DNA of 64,000 bases, from NCBI GenBank assembly GCA_963822255.1, contig CAWGGV010000003.1:186001-250000 (forward strand). The letters run 5' to 3'. Of the stretch, positions 57,237 through 64,000 are shown in pieces (position 1 is the stretch's first letter; each line of letters begins with the position of its first letter). Under the pieces are notes generated by a model. The model saw only the letters and a list, made by a program, of their open reading frames with translations. It was not told the origin of the DNA and did no database searches. The stretch is from UBA7803 sp963822255 (lineage in GTDB: Bacteria; Pseudomonadota; Gammaproteobacteria; Pseudomonadales; Azotimanducaceae). A program made the position numbers and the translations under genes.

Positions 57237-58183
57237 CCCGGCCGCAGGCCGCGCCTGACGGGGCGGCGGAACACGCCGCACCCGAAGCGGCCCAGGTCCC
57301 GCTCGAGGTTCGCGCCGAGATCGATGCGTACCTCGACGAGATCTGGCTCGAGCGCGGCCTGTCGGAAAATTCCCTCGCTGCCTACCGCCGCGACCTGACT
57401 CAACTGGCCCGCATGCTCGGCTGCTCGTTGCTGGCAGCCTCGCCGCGCTCGCTGCTCGACGGCGTGACCCAGCGCTACCAGGCGGGCTACGGATCGCGCT
57501 CGTCCGCCCGCTGGCTGTCGTGCGTCCGCGGGTTCTATCGGCATCAGGTGCGCAAGGGGCGACTGGTGGCCGATCCGACCGCCGAGCTTTCGTCACCGAA
57601 GCTTCCCCGGGGGCTCCCCGGCTCACTGTCGGAGCGGGAAGTGACGGCGCTGTTGACAGCGCCGGACAGCGGGGATCCCCTGGGCCTGCGGGACCGGGCG
57701 ATGCTCGAGCTGCTGTACGCGTCGGGATTGCGCATCTCGGAGCTGGTGGGCCTGACCCTGACGTCGCTCAACGTCCGTCAGGGTGTGGTGCGCGTGGTGG
57801 GCAAGGGCGGCAAGGAGCGGCTGGTCCCGGTAGGCCAGGAGGCGCTCGAGTGGATCCAGCGGTACCTGGCCGACGCCCGCCCGGTGCTGGTGCGCGGCCA
57901 GCCGGCGAGCGCGCTGTTCCCCAGCCGCCGGGGCCGTACCATGACCCGGCAGACCTTTTGGCATGCGGTGAAGCGGTATGCAGCCCGGGCCGGCATTCAC
58001 CGGGAGATCTCGCCGCACACGCTGCGGCACGCGTTCGCCACCCACCTGCTGAACCATGGGGCGGATCTGCGCGCGGTGCAGATGATGCTCGGCCATGCGG
58101 ACTTGTCCACCACACAGATCTATACTCACGTGGCGCAGACGCGCCTCAAGCAGTTGCACAGCACCCATCATCCGCGTGGATGA
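57233..58183 (+). CDS. xerD: Site-specific tyrosine recombinase XerD, non-standard start
   Basis: With XerC it resolves chromosome dimers at dif. Integrase family: N-terminal SAM-like core-binding domain (EIDAYLDEIWLERGLSENSLAAYRRDLTQLARML), then the catalytic domain with Arg in ASGLRISELVGL, HTLRHAFATHLLNHG, and the nucleophile Tyr in HADLSTTQIYTHV. The first Met in frame (57413) would cut the binding domain. Upstream the frame is open into rplS but has no ATG, GTG or TTG. A CTG at 57233, overlapping the rplS stop as CTGA, is the only near-start, giving 316 residues (E. coli 298). A CTG start or a small sequence error are both possible. Confidence 0.88.
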   Translation: MTRPQAAPDGAAEHAAPEAAQVPLEVRAEIDAYLDEIWLERGLSENSLAAYRRDLTQLARMLGCSLLAASPRSLLDGVTQRYQAGYGSRSSARWLSCVRGFYRHQVRKGRLVADPTAELSSPKLPRGLPGSLSEREVTALLTAPDSGDPLGLRDRAMLELLYASGLRISELVGLTLTSLNVRQGVVRVVGKGGKERLVPVGQEALEWIQRYLADARPVLVRGQPASALFPSRRGRTMTRQTFWHAVKRYAARAGIHREISPHTLRHAFATHLLNHGADLRAVQMMLGHADLSTTQIYTHVAQTRLKQLHSTHHPRG

Positions 58184-58250
58184 GGAATTTTCCGCCCGTA
58201 GCTCGGTCGAAATCGGAAGATCGTGGGCCGCCATCCGGAGAGAGAGTCCC

Positions 58251-59057
58251 GTGAGATCCATCGTCAGCAAAGCCGCCGCCATTGCCCTGCTGTCCGCCGG
58301 AGCCGTCGGCGCCAGTATCGCGGGCGGCGATGCCGCCGCGGCCGCAGCGACTCCGGCGGCCGCGGCCGCCCGTGGCTCAGCGACGCCAGCCGCCGTGCCG
58401 GCAGGGGCCGCCACCCTCGTGCAGCGGCTGAAAGCCCTGCGGCCCGGCATTCCCATCGAGCACGTGTCGGCTTCACCGGTCCCCGGAATCTACGCGCTGG
58501 AGCTCGGTGGCGGCACCGTGTACTACGGCACGGCGGACGGCCGTCATCTGTTCGCCGGCGACCTGTACGAGCTCGGTGACGACGATCTGGTGAACGTGAC
58601 GGAGGCGGGCCGGACCGAGATGCGCAAAGAGCTGATCGCCGCCGTGCCGCGCAAGGACATGGTGATCTTCAGCCCGAAAGGGCCCACCAAGGCCGTCATC
58701 GACGTGTTCACCGACGTCGACTGCCCCTACTGCCAGAAGCTCCATCAGGAGGTCCCTGAGCTGAACCGGATGGGCGTAGAGGTGCGCTACCTCGCCTATC
58801 CGCGCGCCGGCATCGGCTCGAAGTCCTACGACAAGATGGTCTCCGCCTGGTGCTCGGACGATCCGAACACGGCCATCACCCGGCTGAAAGCCCACAAGAG
58901 CGTGCCCGATGCCCATTGCACGAATCCGGTGGCCGAGCAGTACGAGCTGGGGCAACAGGTCGGGGTGACGGGCACGCCGTCCATCATCCTGGAAGACGGC
59001 CGCATGCTGCCTGGCTACCTGCCGGCCAAGGAGCTGGCGAAAGCCGCGGGCATCTGA
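58251..59057 (+). CDS. dsbC: Periplasmic disulfide isomerase DsbC
   Basis: 268 residues from the GTG at 58251 (after GGAGAGAG). A signal peptide (MRSIVSKAAAIALLSAGAVGASIAGG) and an Ala/Pro-rich linker precede the dimerisation domain and a thioredoxin fold with the active site Cys158-Pro-Tyr-Cys161 and the cis-Pro loop VTGTPSIIL. It corrects wrong disulfides in exported proteins. E. coli DsbC is 236 residues; the surplus is the Ala-rich linker. The frame upstream, to 58095, is inside xerD and not used. Confidence 0.94.
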   Translation: MRSIVSKAAAIALLSAGAVGASIAGGDAAAAAATPAAAAARGSATPAAVPAGAATLVQRLKALRPGIPIEHVSASPVPGIYALELGGGTVYYGTADGRHLFAGDLYELGDDDLVNVTEAGRTEMRKELIAAVPRKDMVIFSPKGPTKAVIDVFTDVDCPYCQKLHQEVPELNRMGVEVRYLAYPRAGIGSKSYDKMVSAWCSDDPNTAITRLKAHKSVPDAHCTNPVAEQYELGQQVGVTGTPSIILEDGRMLPGYLPAKELAKAAGI

Positions 59058-59135
59058 CGTTCCCGGATCGCCTACCTTTCTCGCCGTCCTCCCCTTACTA
59101 TGGCCGCACGTTTTGCGGGTGTGCGAGGGTAGGTT

Positions 59136-60431
59136 TTGAAACCTCTGCGGGTGGGAATCTGCGGCCTGGGCACCGTCGCTCAGGGCGTTTTGACCATACT
59201 CAACGATAACGCGGACAGGGTCGCGCGCCGGGCCGGCAGGCCGGTGGTCGTCACCCAGGTGGCCAGCCGGCGGCCCAGACCCGAGGTGCCGCTGGGTGAC
59301 GCGGCGTTCTCCACCGACGTCAGGGGCCTCGTGGAGGACCCGGACGTGGACGTGGTGGTGGAGCTCATCGGCGGCGAGGATGCCGCGCTCGCGCTGCAGA
59401 AGGCGGCGCTGTCGGCAGGCAAGCCGGTGGTCACCGCCAACAAGGCGGTGGTAGCACTGCACGGCGACGGGCTCATCGAGCTCGCCCGCGAGCAGGGGGT
59501 CGCGTACTGCTTCGAGGCGGCGGTGGCGGGCGGCATCCCCATCATCACCGCCGTCACCCGCGGACTCGCAGCCAACGACGTGGAGTGGCTGGCCGGCATC
59601 ATCAACGGCACGTCCAACTACATCCTTACCGCCATGGAGGAGGAGGGCGAGGGTTTCGATGCCGCCCTGGCCGAAGCGCAGCGCCTCGGCTACGCCGAAG
59701 CGGATCCCACGTTCGACATCGAAGGCATTGACGCCGCTCATAAGCTCACCATTCTCGCCGCGCTCGCGTTCGGCATGGACTTCCGCTTCTCCGATGTCTA
59801 CACCGAGGGCATCAGCCGGATCAGCCTGGAGGACGTGGAGTACGCCCGGCAGCTCGGTTACCACATCAAGCACCTGGGCATCGCCCGCAAGACCGAGGCG
59901 GGCGTGGAGATGCGGGTGCATCCGACGCTCGTTCCGGACTACCGTCTGCTGGCCAACGTGCGGGGAGTGATGAACGCCATCGTCGTTCACGGCCATGCCG
60001 CCGGCGACACCCTCTACTACGGCGCCGGCGCGGGCGGCCTGCCGACCGCGTCGGCGGTGGTGGCCGATCTCATCGACATCGCCCGGGACACGACGGTGCT
60101 GCCGGAGTGGGGGGAGGGCGACGGTCTCGAGGTGGTGCCCATCATCGAGAGCGAGAGCGCCTTCTACCTGCGCATCCCGTCGCTGGACCGGCCGGGGGTA
60201 TTCGCGCGGGTCGCGACGATCCTCTCGGAGCACAACATCAGCATCGAGTCGGCCGTGCAGCGAGCCGCGGCCATTCATGCCGAGACGCCGCAGGCCTGGG
60301 TGCCCATCGTCATCGTCACTCAGCGTGTGCCCGAGCGGGTGATGAACGAGGCCCTGGCAGCGGTTCAAGCCCTGTCCGAGGTGGTGGGAGAAATCACCCG
60401 CATCCGCGTCGACGACCTGAATGATCACTGA
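59136..60431 (+). CDS. hom: Homoserine dehydrogenase
   Basis: 431 residues, TTG start. Reduces aspartate semialdehyde to homoserine for threonine and methionine. Rossmann start PLRVGICGLGTVAQGVL, catalytic stretch ANKAVVALHG and AAVAGGIPIITAVTRGLAANDVEWLAGIINGTSNYILT, substrate motif DPTFDIEGIDAAHKL. A C-terminal ACT domain (PGVFARVATILSEHNISIESAVQ) suggests feedback control by threonine. In Pseudomonas-like genomes thrC sits between hom and recJ; here recJ overlaps hom by 11 nt and thrC is missing. Confidence 0.96.
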   Translation: MKPLRVGICGLGTVAQGVLTILNDNADRVARRAGRPVVVTQVASRRPRPEVPLGDAAFSTDVRGLVEDPDVDVVVELIGGEDAALALQKAALSAGKPVVTANKAVVALHGDGLIELAREQGVAYCFEAAVAGGIPIITAVTRGLAANDVEWLAGIINGTSNYILTAMEEEGEGFDAALAEAQRLGYAEADPTFDIEGIDAAHKLTILAALAFGMDFRFSDVYTEGISRISLEDVEYARQLGYHIKHLGIARKTEAGVEMRVHPTLVPDYRLLANVRGVMNAIVVHGHAAGDTLYYGAGAGGLPTASAVVADLIDIARDTTVLPEWGEGDGLEVVPIIESESAFYLRIPSLDRPGVFARVATILSEHNISIESAVQRAAAIHAETPQAWVPIVIVTQRVPERVMNEALAAVQALSEVVGEITRIRVDDLNDH

Positions 60432-62160
60432 GCGCACGGAGCGGCGCATCGTCATCCGGCCGGTGCCCGACACGGCCAGAGCGCTCGCCGGTCTGCCGCC
60501 GCTGTTGCGCCGGATCTACGCTGCCCGCGGAGTGACGGCCGCAGACGAGCTGGACCGCTCGCTGAAGCGCTTGCTGCCGCCGCGGGATCTAGGTGATCTG
60601 GACCGTGCCGCGGCGCGCCTTGCGGCCGCCGTTCGCGATGGCGAGCCGATCCTGCTGGTGGGCGACTTCGATGCCGACGGCGCGACGTCGGTGGCGCTCG
60701 CCATGTCCTTGCTTCGGGCATTCGGCGCCGGGCCGGTGGATTTTCTGGTTCCCAACCGGTTCGAGTACGGCTACGGGCTGTCTCCGGAGATCGTCGCGCT
60801 GGCTGCCCGGAAGTCGCCACGGGTGCTCGTCACCGTGGACAACGGCATCTCCAGCGTGGCCGGGGTGGCGGCGGCCAACGCCGCCGGCATGGACGTCATC
60901 GTCACCGATCATCACCTGCCGGGGCGGGAACTTCCGGCGGCTTACGCCCTGGTGAATCCCAATCTGGCGGGCGCCGCCTTCCCGAGCAAAGCGCTGGCCG
61001 GGGTAGGCGTCATCTACTACGTGCTCGGCGCGGTGCGGGCCAAGCTTCGCGCCGAAGGCTGGTTCGACAACCGCACAGAGCCGAATCTGGCCGACTGGCT
61101 CGATCTGGTGGCGCTCGGCACGGTGGCGGACGTGGTGTCGCTGGATGCCAACAACCGGATCCTGGTGCACCAGGGCGTGGCCCGCATGCGCACCGGCCGA
61201 TGCCGGCCGGGCATCCGCGCGCTGGCCGAGGTGGCGGGACGGCCGCTTCACCGGCTGACGGCTCAGGATCTCGGGTTCGCGCTGGGCCCGAGGCTGAACG
61301 CCGCGGGACGGCTGGACGACATGTCCCTCGGCATCCGCTGCCTGCTCGCCGAGGATCCGGACGAGGCCCGGCGTCTGGCTCGTGCGCTCGACGAGCTGAA
61401 CCGTGCCCGCCGGGCGCTGGAGGAGGAGATGGTCCGGGAGGCCCAGCTCATCGTCGCCGCCCGCACCGCGGGACACGATCCGGATGATGGCGAGCGGTTC
61501 GGTGTCTGCGTGTACGAGGCGGGCTGGCACCAGGGCATCATCGGCATCGTCGCCGGGCGGCTCCGCGAGAAGATCAACCGGCCGGTGATTGCTTTCGCCG
61601 ATGCCGGTGACCTGGCGCCGGACGAGCTCAAAGGATCCGCCCGGTCGGTGCCGGAGCTCCACGTGCGCGACGTGCTCGATGCCATCGCCGCCCGCTACCC
61701 TGGCATGCTCACCCGGTTCGGCGGTCATGCCATGGCGGCCGGTGTCTCCATCAAGCGCGTGCACTACCCGCGGTTCGCCAAGGCGTTCGATGCCGCGGTG
61801 GCCGAACGCCTGCCCGCCGAGGCGCTGAGCTGGACCCTGGAGACGGACGGTTCGCTGGAACCGGAGGATCTGTGCCTGGAAACCGCCCGGAGCCTCGCCC
61901 AGGGCGGTCCCTGGGGCCAGGGGTTTCCAGAGCCGCTGTTCCACGGCGAGTTCGAGCTGGTGAGCCAGCGCGTGGTGGGCGAGCAACACCTGAAGCTGGT
62001 GGTTCGCCATGGGCGCCGGCTCGTGGATGCCATTGCCTTCCGCCAGCAGCCGCTCGAGGGCGTGAGCCGCCTTCAGGCTGCTTACCGGCTGGCGGCAAAC
62101 GACTACGGCGATCTGCCCACGGTGCAGCTCGTGGTGGAGCATCTGTTTCCGTTGACATAA
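60421..62160 (+). CDS. recJ: Single-stranded-DNA-specific exonuclease RecJ
   Basis: 579 residues (E. coli 577). 5'-3' exonuclease in recombination and mismatch repair. DHH-family motifs: VGDFDADGATSVALAMSLL (motif I), VDNGISSV, VTDHHLPG (the DHH), and GTVADVVSLDANNR. The DHHA1 domain has FGGHAMAAGVSI. The start ATG is inside the last codons of hom. The C-terminal OB-type domain is complete. Confidence 0.96.
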   Translation: MITERTERRIVIRPVPDTARALAGLPPLLRRIYAARGVTAADELDRSLKRLLPPRDLGDLDRAAARLAAAVRDGEPILLVGDFDADGATSVALAMSLLRAFGAGPVDFLVPNRFEYGYGLSPEIVALAARKSPRVLVTVDNGISSVAGVAAANAAGMDVIVTDHHLPGRELPAAYALVNPNLAGAAFPSKALAGVGVIYYVLGAVRAKLRAEGWFDNRTEPNLADWLDLVALGTVADVVSLDANNRILVHQGVARMRTGRCRPGIRALAEVAGRPLHRLTAQDLGFALGPRLNAAGRLDDMSLGIRCLLAEDPDEARRLARALDELNRARRALEEEMVREAQLIVAARTAGHDPDDGERFGVCVYEAGWHQGIIGIVAGRLREKINRPVIAFADAGDLAPDELKGSARSVPELHVRDVLDAIAARYPGMLTRFGGHAMAAGVSIKRVHYPRFAKAFDAAVAERLPAEALSWTLETDGSLEPEDLCLETARSLAQGGPWGQGFPEPLFHGEFELVSQRVVGEQHLKLVVRHGRRLVDAIAFRQQPLEGVSRLQAAYRLAANDYGDLPTVQLVVEHLFPLT

Positions 62161-62198
62161 ACTGCCGCGTTTTTCCAGATGGTGCGAGCAGGAAAGCC

Positions 62199-63297
62199 AT
62201 GGCAGAGATCACATCCATTCGGGAACGCCTGCGCGAGATGACGGAGCGGGAGTCGGCGCTCAGGGGGTATCTTTGACTACGACGGCAAGGCTCAGCGCCT
62301 CGAAGAGGTCGAGCTCGAGCTGGCCGATCCCAAGGTCTGGGAGGACCAGGATCGCGCCCGCTCGCTGAATCAGGAGCGGGCGGCCCTCGAGGGTGTGGTG
62401 CAGGGCCTCGGACGGGTCGGCGGAAGTCTCGGCGACCTGGACGAGCTGGCGGAGCTGGCCGCCGCGGAAGCAGATCGTGAAGCCCTGGACGACGTGGAGT
62501 CCGAGCTCGATGCGCTCGAGGCCGAGCTGTCCACCCTGGAGTTCCGGCGCATGTTCCAGGGCGAGTCGGATACGGCGAACGCGTACCTGGAGATTCAGGC
62601 CGGTTCCGGCGGCACGGAGGCCCAGGACTGGGCGGAGATGCTGCTGCGCATGTATCTGCGCTGGTGCGAGAAGCACGGCTTCGGCGCTGAGCTCATCGAG
62701 GCGTCGCCCGGGGAGGTGGCGGGCATCAAGAGTGCCACGGTGGAAGTCTCCGGTGATCACGCGTTCGGCTGGCTGCGCACCGAGACCGGCGTGCACCGAC
62801 TGGTCCGCAAGTCACCGTTCGATTCCGGCAATCGGCGGCACACGTCGTTCGCTTCGGTGTTCGTGTCGCCGCAGATCGAGGACGACATCGAGATCGAGAT
62901 CAATCCGGCGGACGTGCGCACCGACACCTACCGCGCCAGCGGCGCCGGCGGTCAGCACGTCAACCGTACCGATTCCGCCGTCAGGCTCACCCACCTGCCC
63001 ACCAACGTGGTAGTGCAGTGCCAGAGCGAGCGCTCCCAGCACCAGAACCGCGACAAGGCGTGGAAGCAGCTCCGGGCCAAGCTCTACGAGCTGGAGATGC
63101 GGAAGCGCCAGAGCGCGATGCAGGCCATCGAGGATGCCAAGGCGGACATCGGCTGGGGCAGCCAGATCCGCTCCTACGTGCTCGATCAGTCGCGTATCAA
63201 GGATCTGCGCACCAGTGTCGAGCGATCCGATCCCGGCAACGTGCTGGACGGCGATCTCGACGAGTTCATCGAAGCGAGCCTTAAGGCGGGGCTATGA
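62199..63297 (+). CDS. prfB: Peptide chain release factor 2, programmed +1 frameshift
   Basis: RF2 releases at UAA and UGA. The first 25 codons (MAEITSIRERLREMTERESALRGYL) end in an in-frame TGA at 62274-62276. Reading continues at GAC (62275) to 63297, giving about 365 residues. The anticodon-mimic loop region and the catalytic GGQ (ASGAGGQHVNRTDSAV) are present. The slip site CTTTGAC with AGGGGG just upstream is the classical autoregulatory device: low RF2 favours the shift. The stop overlaps the lysS start (ATGA). Confidence 0.97.
62262..62277 (+). promoter_or_regulatory. RF2 programmed-frameshift site
   Basis: AGGGGG (62262-62267) acts as an internal Shine-Dalgarno stimulator, followed by TATCTTTGAC in which CTT TGA slips +1 to GAC. 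It is identical in layout to the E. coli prfB site. Confidence 0.95.
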
Positions 63298-64000
63298 CCG
63301 ACGACAACGACATCATGCGGGTACGGCGGGAGAAGCTGGCTCGCTGGCGTGAGACGGGCCGGGCCTATCCCAACGACTTCCGCCGCACGGCCATGGCTGC
63401 CGAGCTCCACGAGCGCTACCGCGATCTCGACAAGGCGGCGCTCGAGCATGACAGCGTGCACGCGGCAGTGGCGGGCAGGGTGATGTTGCGCCGGGTCATG
63501 GGCAAGGCCAGCTTCATCACCCTGCAGGACGCGAGCGGGCAGATACAGTGCTACTTGCGCCGTGACGATCTGGGGGAGGACGCCTACGCCGCGTTCAACG
63601 ACCTGTGGGACATCGGCGACATCGTCGGCGTGCGCGGCACCATGATGCGCACCAACAAGGGCGAGCTGTCGGTGCAGGCTTCGCACATCGAGCTGCTGTC
63701 GAAGGATCTGCGCCCGCTGCCGGAGAAGTTTCACGGTTTGGCCGACACCGAGGTGAAGTACCGCCAGCGCTATCTCGATCTCATCATGAATCCTGAATCC
63801 CGGCGGGTGTTCGAGGTGCGCTCGCGGATCGTCAGCCACATCCGCCGGTTCTTCGATACGCGCGGCTTCATGGAGGTGGAGACGCCCATGATGCAGCCGA
63901 TCCCCGGCGGCGCCACGGCCCGCCCGTTCGTCACGCATCACAATACTCTCGACATGGAGCTGTACCTCCGGGTGGCGCCCGAGCTCTACCTCAAACGGCT
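63294..64000 (+). CDS. lysS: Lysine--tRNA ligase, 3'-truncated by window edge
   Basis: Class II synthetase that charges tRNA-Lys. ATG 63294 overlaps the prfB stop; 235 of ~500 residues lie in the window. The N-terminal OB-fold anticodon domain (AGRVMLRRVMGKASFITLQDASGQIQCYL, VGVRGTMMRTNKGELSV) leads into the catalytic domain with motif 1 (EVETPMMQPIPGGATARPFVTHHNTLDMELYLRVAPELYLKR). The order recJ-prfB-lysS is standard for Gammaproteobacteria. Confidence 0.96.
   Translation, partial: MTDDNDIMRVRREKLARWRETGRAYPNDFRRTAMAAELHERYRDLDKAALEHDSVHAAVAGRVMLRRVMGKASFITLQDASGQIQCYLRRDDLGEDAYAAFNDLWDIGDIVGVRGTMMRTNKGELSVQASHIELLSKDLRPLPEKFHGLADTEVKYRQRYLDLIMNPESRRVFEVRSRIVSHIRRFFDTRGFMEVETPMMQPIPGGATARPFVTHHNTLDMELYLRVAPELYLKR

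Noticed and set aside
59058..59135. Threonine leader peptide upstream of hom
   Set aside because: The only short frame (MAARFAGVRG) has no threonine or isoleucine run and no convincing attenuator.
62274..62276. Premature stop in prfB
   Set aside because: It is the well-known programmed +1 frameshift of release factor 2, with the stimulator and slip sequence in place.

Overview
The window is a GC-rich bacterial chromosome segment carrying many gene blocks typical of Gammaproteobacteria: tgt-yajC-secD-secF, suhB/trmJ-iscR-iscS, ndk-rlmN-pilW-rodZ-hisS-yfgM-bamB-der, xseA/guaB-guaA, tadA-purL, ffh-rpsP-rimM-trmD-rplS and xerD-dsbC-hom-recJ-prfB-lysS. The mix, plus a multi-subunit Mrp-type cation/proton antiporter, would suit a free-living, possibly halophilic or alkaliphilic member of the Chromatiales/Ectothiorhodospiraceae or a relative. 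That placement is inference; the class-level call is solid.

Layout. 1-3.9 kb: end of tgt, then the Sec translocase accessory genes. 4.1-6.1 kb: three overlapping genes for small envelope/stress-type proteins. 6.2-9.7 kb: suhB facing trmJ, then iscR-iscS behind an IscR-type operator. The usual iscU-iscA-hscBA-fdx genes are not there. 9.8-17.8 kb: ndk through der. 17.8-22.5 kb: xseA divergent from guaBA. 22.8-33.5 kb: an ion-transport island (P-type ATPase, CPA2-type antiporter with a nucleotide-binding domain, Mrp subunits E, F, G, B, C, D, D and a tandem universal stress protein) lying between guaA and tadA. 33.6-37.9 kb: tadA-purL. 37.9-42.8 kb: small genes, then an operon for the nickel-pincer nucleotide cofactor (larE-larB-larC) headed by a Tat-type Fe-S aldo/keto reductase. 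42.9-49.7 kb: rhomboid, Nudix, DUF3135, gamma-carbonic-anhydrase-like protein, purT, leuA with a leucine-rich leader peptide, and a YjbR-like gene. 50.0-50.7 kb: a REP-associated-type Y1 transposase (RAYT). 51.4-64 kb: corC-like and ypjD genes, then ffh-rpsP-rimM-trmD-rplS-xerD-dsbC-hom-recJ-prfB-lysS, with a classical programmed frameshift in prfB.

Two features cut across the annotation. First, a family of short REP-like palindromes (core GCGGCCGGGAGGCCGC or GCGACCGGGAGGTCGC followed by TCCCACA) occurs at four loci, at about 7.1, 17.8, 38.8 and 49.2 kb. A RAYT gene, the kind of enzyme that mobilises such repeats, sits at 50 kb. At three of the four loci the repeats run in frame into a neighbouring gene: the N-terminus of TrmJ and the C-termini of XseA and the YjbR-like protein. 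Second, between about 22.8 and 48 kb many clearly homologous genes, including purL, tadA, larB/C, purT and leuA, are split by single-base insertions or deletions. The flanks are almost clean; the one exception is der at 16.37 kb. Because single-copy housekeeping genes are hit and the amino-acid sequence is preserved between breaks, I read most of these as sequence or assembly errors. I mark such genes as pseudogenes only in the sense that the frame as given is broken.

No rRNA, tRNA, CRISPR array, prophage or replication origin was recognised.
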